DNA from: Symbiodinium kawagutii
Taxonomy: Eukaryota; Sar; Dinophyceae; Suessiales; Symbiodiniaceae
Reading direction: 5' to 3'
NCBI GenBank assembly: GCA_009767595.1
Contig: VSDK01018932.1
Location: 17,501-81,500 of the forward strand
Length of the DNA stretch: 64,000 nucleotides
How positions within the stretch are numbered: the stretch's first letter is position 1; every line of letters starts with the position of its first letter. Below, one piece after another: positions 27,401 through 33,400 of this stretch. A program made the position numbers and the translations under genes. Under the pieces are notes generated by a model. It made no database searches. It saw only the letters and a list, made by a program, of their open reading frames with translations, and was not told where the DNA came from.

Positions 27401-30400
27401 AACATCGACAACACCATTTGTTTCCAACCACCTCCGGGAACCTTTCCCCAATGTGAACGCAACATTTAGGAAGTTTGTTCTTTCACCTTCCAGGGTCAAA
27501 ACGTTGGCAACATCATTTGTTTCCAATCGCCTCCGGGAACTTTTCCTCACTGCGAACGCAGCATTTGGGAAGCTTGTTCTCGCGTATCCAACCACTATCT
27601 CAGCAATTTCGGTTTCTTGGATCTTGCGGGGGCTTCGAACGAGGTCAAAAACGAGGTCAAAACGAGGTCCAAAAGAACCCAATTCCGTCGCGCCGCCCAA
27701 GCAACCCCTCGAGAGCGAGAGAACCAGCAGCAGCAGCAGCAGCAGGGGCAGGCCCAGACACAGACGCCACAACNNNNNNNNNNNNNNNNNNNNNNNNNNN
27801 NNNNAACCAACAAAAGGATGAGCAGCAGCAGCCTTGGCGAAGCGAACGCCCACCAATGTAAACATGTATCAAACGCGAAGCTTCTCCCAATGGCACAGCG
27901 GTTTTCCCACAGAAATGTTACACGCAGCCTTGGACAACAAAAAGCTTGCGCGCCATGCAGCTTTACCACAGTAGGCGATGCAAACATGTATCACTTGTGA
28001 ACTTCTCCCAAGAGTGCTAACAACAACTTTGGGCAACAAGAAAACTTGTGCGCCATGCAGCTGTGACAAATTACGCAAGGCAAGGGCGGACACTGATCAA
28101 TGTAAGCATGTACCATGTGTGAAGCTTCTCCCCGTAGCACAGCAGCTTTCCCATGGAAATGCTAGACACAACCTTCGACAGCAGCAAAGTGTTTGTATCT
28201 GTGTGTGTGCCATGCAGTTTTGACAAACCGGAGTGAACACAGATCATGTAAGCGCGTACCATGTGTGAAGCTTCTCCCAATGGCACAGCCGGTTTCTGAC
28301 GCGAATGCTAGACTCAACCTTGGACAACACTGTGAATAAGTACTGCTCCGCCAGCTGAACGCAGTGCGGCCCGACTTTCCCGAATTGATTCCCGCAACTG
28401 ACGATGACATTTACTGACTGACGGCCCGACTACACCAAGCGTCCCCGTCATTGCCACCGTAACCGTCAGAAGCTGACAGGCCCGAAACTTGAATGGCGCA
28501 CCGTCAGCAAAGCCACACGATACGTCAGCAAGGACACAGAAATCAACACATGACCACTTAGAACCTGGGTTGGTTTTGAACCCCCTTATTGGACCAATGG
28601 CTCTTCCCAACCTACACCAAGCATTTAATGATAATCATGTGATCTCACAACATGGCTTCCCCCAACTAAATCAATCGATTCATATTACAAAATCATCAAG
28701 TTAGAATAGCTTTCGCCCAACTAATTCCAACAAATAATGCTCTAAAAAACAGAAATTGACTAAAGAACAACAGCTCTCCCCCAACTGAACGCAGGTTGGG
28801 TGACCTTTTGAGGATTCTCTCCCCCAACTGAACGCAAGATTTTGAACCGATCGGGGGAGGAACCACTACTGAGAGTATGTACATGTTTACATTTCAAACA
28901 CACCATATATATATATATATATAAGTACATAAATTTAAATCCTTCACTCGAGATAAACATACAAACTGGGCCCCATCAAGTGCCATTTCATTATCTTTTG
29001 TAAATCATAACTGGTGAATCCAACTTAAACCTAAATCAACCAACCGAGGGGGCCATATTGAATTTTTATGTAAATTGATGCATTTTTTTTTACGACAATA
29101 TGCAAAACTATAATAATACCTACAACAATCTTTGATATATGGTCGAGCATGTGTCTGGGCATGCTTCAGTGAAGTGTTTATAGACATGCCGTTTTGATGC
29201 ACCACCATGCGTTTGTATTGGTCCTTGATAGGTTTGAGCCTGAGCCCCTCAAAATGTGTGGTCGCATGTGTGAGTGTGTCATCTTGCTCAAACACATCGA
29301 TCTTCAGAACTGTGCAATGAAGATGAAAAGTGATGCCTATCTACTTGGTTCATGATAATTCTCTTTGAGGTTGCTGGTAACCAACCCCAGTTACAACAAT
29401 GGTAGAAAGCAGCTGATTACCTACTATTTCATGGCAACTGCAAGGGTGGAAGTAAAGACAGCAAACACACACGACCAGCTATCAAACCAACGCGCACAAC
29501 CGACCAATTCTGGCCAGCGTTCACTTCACCTTTCCCGCCCGCACCTCTTGTCGTCGGGAGCCTCATTGGAGGTCTCCTGTCGCATCCAAATGGCAGAGGG
29601 CAGCTGATGACAGTGGTGGGATGTGTTTTACCTCAAACAATGCACGAAACTATGATCATTATTTGAAATGTAGGCCGCAAACGCTATTGATATGCAAACC
29701 TTACGGCCTTACGTGTTAAAAGATCGGGCCTGGTGTTTACGCAGGAAGTGCTGTGATTGATACACAATCGTGACTATTCCTGACAGTATCCCACTCGGTT
29801 TCAGAATATATCACCATATATATATATATATATATATATTACCATTCTTATTAGTCAGTGGTATCCCACCTGGTCAAGTATCCCACCTATTAATCACACA
29901 GAACTTACTGTAACCTGTTGGTGGTTTCAACCGCTGTGAACAATGTCCGTCAAACAACCATTTGTTAGTAGTAACATTTGGCAAAAGAACACATGTTTAA
30001 AACCACCAGCCAGTCGTTGTTTCACCATTGTTGTTGGTTAGTATCCTCTATTATTAGCCATCATGAGTGGTTGTAACTAGTTATAACCCTATAAATCCCT
30101 AAAAAAACACCAGCCCCTTAACCAATCATAGATCATTATAAGAACCGATAATTAGTTTTAACTGATAACTCTCATAAAGGTTGGTTGCAGCTAGTTATCA
30201 TTGGTTTACTACCATTAACCAATCACTCATCATGGATCATAGCCATCCACAGCACGCCACCTGGGCCACCACCGTCCTTGGTGTTGGTCCCTACCAGGTT
30301 CCGGCCCTTGGCCCAACTCCGCCTGAAGGAAAGGAAATGGCCGCCAGGGCGTGTGGTCAGGACAAGTAGCTGGTCAATCTGCTGGTAAGTAATGACTAAC

Positions 30401-33400
30401 TAATCACTAATTAATTATTACAGGTATAGGGGTTAATCCTTAATTTATAGGGGTTAACTAATTATTATAGGGGTTAACCAAGTTCTACTGGCAATTTTAG
30501 GGGGTTAATCATTAATCAACTAATCCGCTGAACTAGTCATTACTTACCGGGGATGAACTCTCCGTAAATTAAACCATTAATGGTTTTGATGTTGTGACTA
30601 GTAGCTGGTAGTTATAAGACATAATGGTTATGAATTATCGTCAATTAGCTGGTTCATTAGATGGTCAATCAAAAGTTTTAAATAATGTTCAATACGCCTA
30701 CTGGCAGCCATTCCAGAAGTTTAGCAGGTTTGTGTACATGTTAAATGATGTTAAATGATGATTCATGATGGTTCATGGGGGGCTGGTCCTGGCTAAGAAT
30801 TCGTAGCAGTTGAGACTGCTTACAAGTTTTCAAGATGAACTTGCCTATGACTGGTGATTCAAGCCGAACTTTCAAGTCTTACCAATAGTTTCGATCCGTC
30901 TTCCACGGTTGGGAATACATAGTTCAATTTTACTACGGCGGGTTGATGAAGATGGCCGCCCCTTCATGGAAACGACACGCAGCCGTGAATGATATGGTGG
31001 TTTCTCAAAATAGGGGGCCCCAAAATTGCATGATTTTTTGCTTTATTCTTCTATAAATATGCTTAATCAACTGGAGGATTTTGGGGTCCCCTATTTTGAA
31101 AAATAGCTCTGGGTCAAAACCCTGTAACCCTGGTTCCCCTATCATTGACCATTGTTTTCCCTATAGATTTGTTGCTTATTATCCCCCATTATTAGTTGGT
31201 TAATATTGACCCACAGCCACCAAGTCAGACTTCCAAAACCTGGACTGGTCTCCTTTTCACAGGATTCGATCAGCCCCTGGGATAGCTTGCCATGCTTACA
31301 AACCCTAAGTCAGCTGAACTAACCCCTATAACCGTGGTGAATGCTACCAGTTCCTGACTGGGGATGTACATCGGCGGATCATTTATCGTAGGCTCATGAA
31401 GAGTGACTTGGGACCAGCCCCTGCAACACACAAAGAACGGGGCATGGACATTCTTAACCACGATGGCTATTCACTATGGCATAGCTGAACATTTGCGCAG
31501 CTTTTGGCTTGACCATTTTTATCTTTCACGATATTCAGTGCTATGATTTTCACCACCTATCATTCACACATCTGAGCCAGCCTTTCGATACACTCTTAAT
31601 GATTATTGGCTTAATTAATCATTATGAAATTATGAAGCGTTGTAAAACCATTAAGAATAATAACCAGCAATCATTCCAAACTCAACAATCAGCAATAATC
31701 ATCATCAATGACCCGTATTATCAACCATCATCAGCAATAATAATATATAATAATCACTATTGTAAACGATTTACGTCGTAATCATTTTTTACCTTAACGG
31801 CTTAACTAGGACAACAACAATGTTAAATTATATCGGCCTAATATTCATCACTTAATCACTTCAGTGATCAGCCACCCTGTTTGATGTTTAATAACAATAT
31901 CATTGGCTTAACCACCATGGCTATTCACCCCAGACTCGCACCACCCTCGCAAGCACCTGGAGACACGCGAAGCCCTGCGGCCAGCGGCCACGGCGCAAGG
32001 CACCGCAAGCACCGACGCTGCCTGAGTTTCTGTGGCTCACGTCGAGAACCGTGGCAGGGTGGGCCCAAAGAGCCTCATTGCTTATAGGATTGCAATAATC
32101 ATGATTTCTGCCCAGTGCTCTGCATGTCAAAGTGATGAAATTCCAGCAAGCTCGGGTAAACAGCGGGAACCATGACGCTCTTAAATGTGATGAAACCGTA
32201 TATTGATCGTCCTAGATAAAGTATGATGCTTTTGGGGGTGTCGCTCCTCAAGGTCCCCTGTCGCTCCTCGCAGTAAAACACATTTTTTGTGATGCGACGG
32301 CGGCTCAGAGACTAAATCAAATAAACCATCTTTTGACCATGGCTCATGCAACAAGCCAAGTTTATTGCCCATAAATGCTGTTTTATTTTTGTTTCTAACG
32401 GTTAATCATTTCTTATTTGATTGAAATTAAGTTTACTGTATGATTGATTGTTTGTTTTTTTTGAAAACTACCATTAAGTACCATGAGAAAATGGTTAATG
32501 ATGTTAGTCCCATTACCCAATATGGTTGATGTTTTTTTTCTAATGGTTAAGGATTGATGGACAATGATATATTTTGATGCTTAATATGATTCTGATGGTT
32601 AATGGTAATTGGGGTGATAGTTGATGGTTCATCATTTATCATCAAACTAGTGGAGTTGATGGCTAATGATTGATGGGAACTCTTATAGTTTGACGGTTAA
32701 TGGAGGCCCGCTTGGTTTTCAGGTCAGAAAGATTAATCATGTTGAAAAATGGCGAAATTCTGGTCCACTGTGGTCAATAATGAACTGGTTATGCTGAAAA
32801 GACCCTGTGATTTGCTTAAAAACCCATTCTGTGAGTGACTTAGCTATGGTATTAAGTACCTAGCAAACATGGCTACGGGCCAATATTAGTCAACCAACCA
32901 ACGTTCATGGGGGATTTCCACCAACAATAGGGAAAACAGCCTGGTTAATAGTGGGGGAACCAGGGGCCACATCTTTTAACTGAGACCCGCGCCTACAATA
33001 AGCTACCCTTGGAGAAAGCGACCCTTGTGTGTCTTTGCTGTTTGCATTTTCTGTCAATCCCGGATCTCTGTTTTTCTTGCGTCCCTACATCGCTAAAAGA
33101 TCTCTGTAACATCACTAGCCTTCAATAATCAATTACAACACATGCCAATGATTTGAAACACGCGAATAATCAAACCCATACCAATCATTTAGTTGCTAGT
33201 GATAATTTATCATCGATCACACCAAAACTAGCCATCACTAACCATCCTTAACCACTATGAACCATTACAAACCATTCTTAACCAGCAATCAGGCCTCATT
33301 TGCCATCAGCCATGCATCATTTAACCAATGAAACATCACTTGGCCGCCATTTGACCGTCATTAAATCCTGATAAAGCATCATTTATGAAGCAAAATACAC

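Larger units (their letters stand above)
3455..31956 (-). other. DXR introns: AT-rich, repeat-filled, no other gene seen
   Basis: Between the micro-exons the DNA is AT-rich, with endless variants of TTGGTTGG, ATGGTTGAT and their complements, and many short open frames that break off at random. I found no second gene. It holds the inverted-repeat elements, tandem arrays and AT microsatellites listed separately. Confidence 0.6.

Noticed and set aside
27273-27865. Open frames crossing the 31-N gap
   Set aside because: Undetermined bases hide any stop; the surrounding sequence is tandem repeat.
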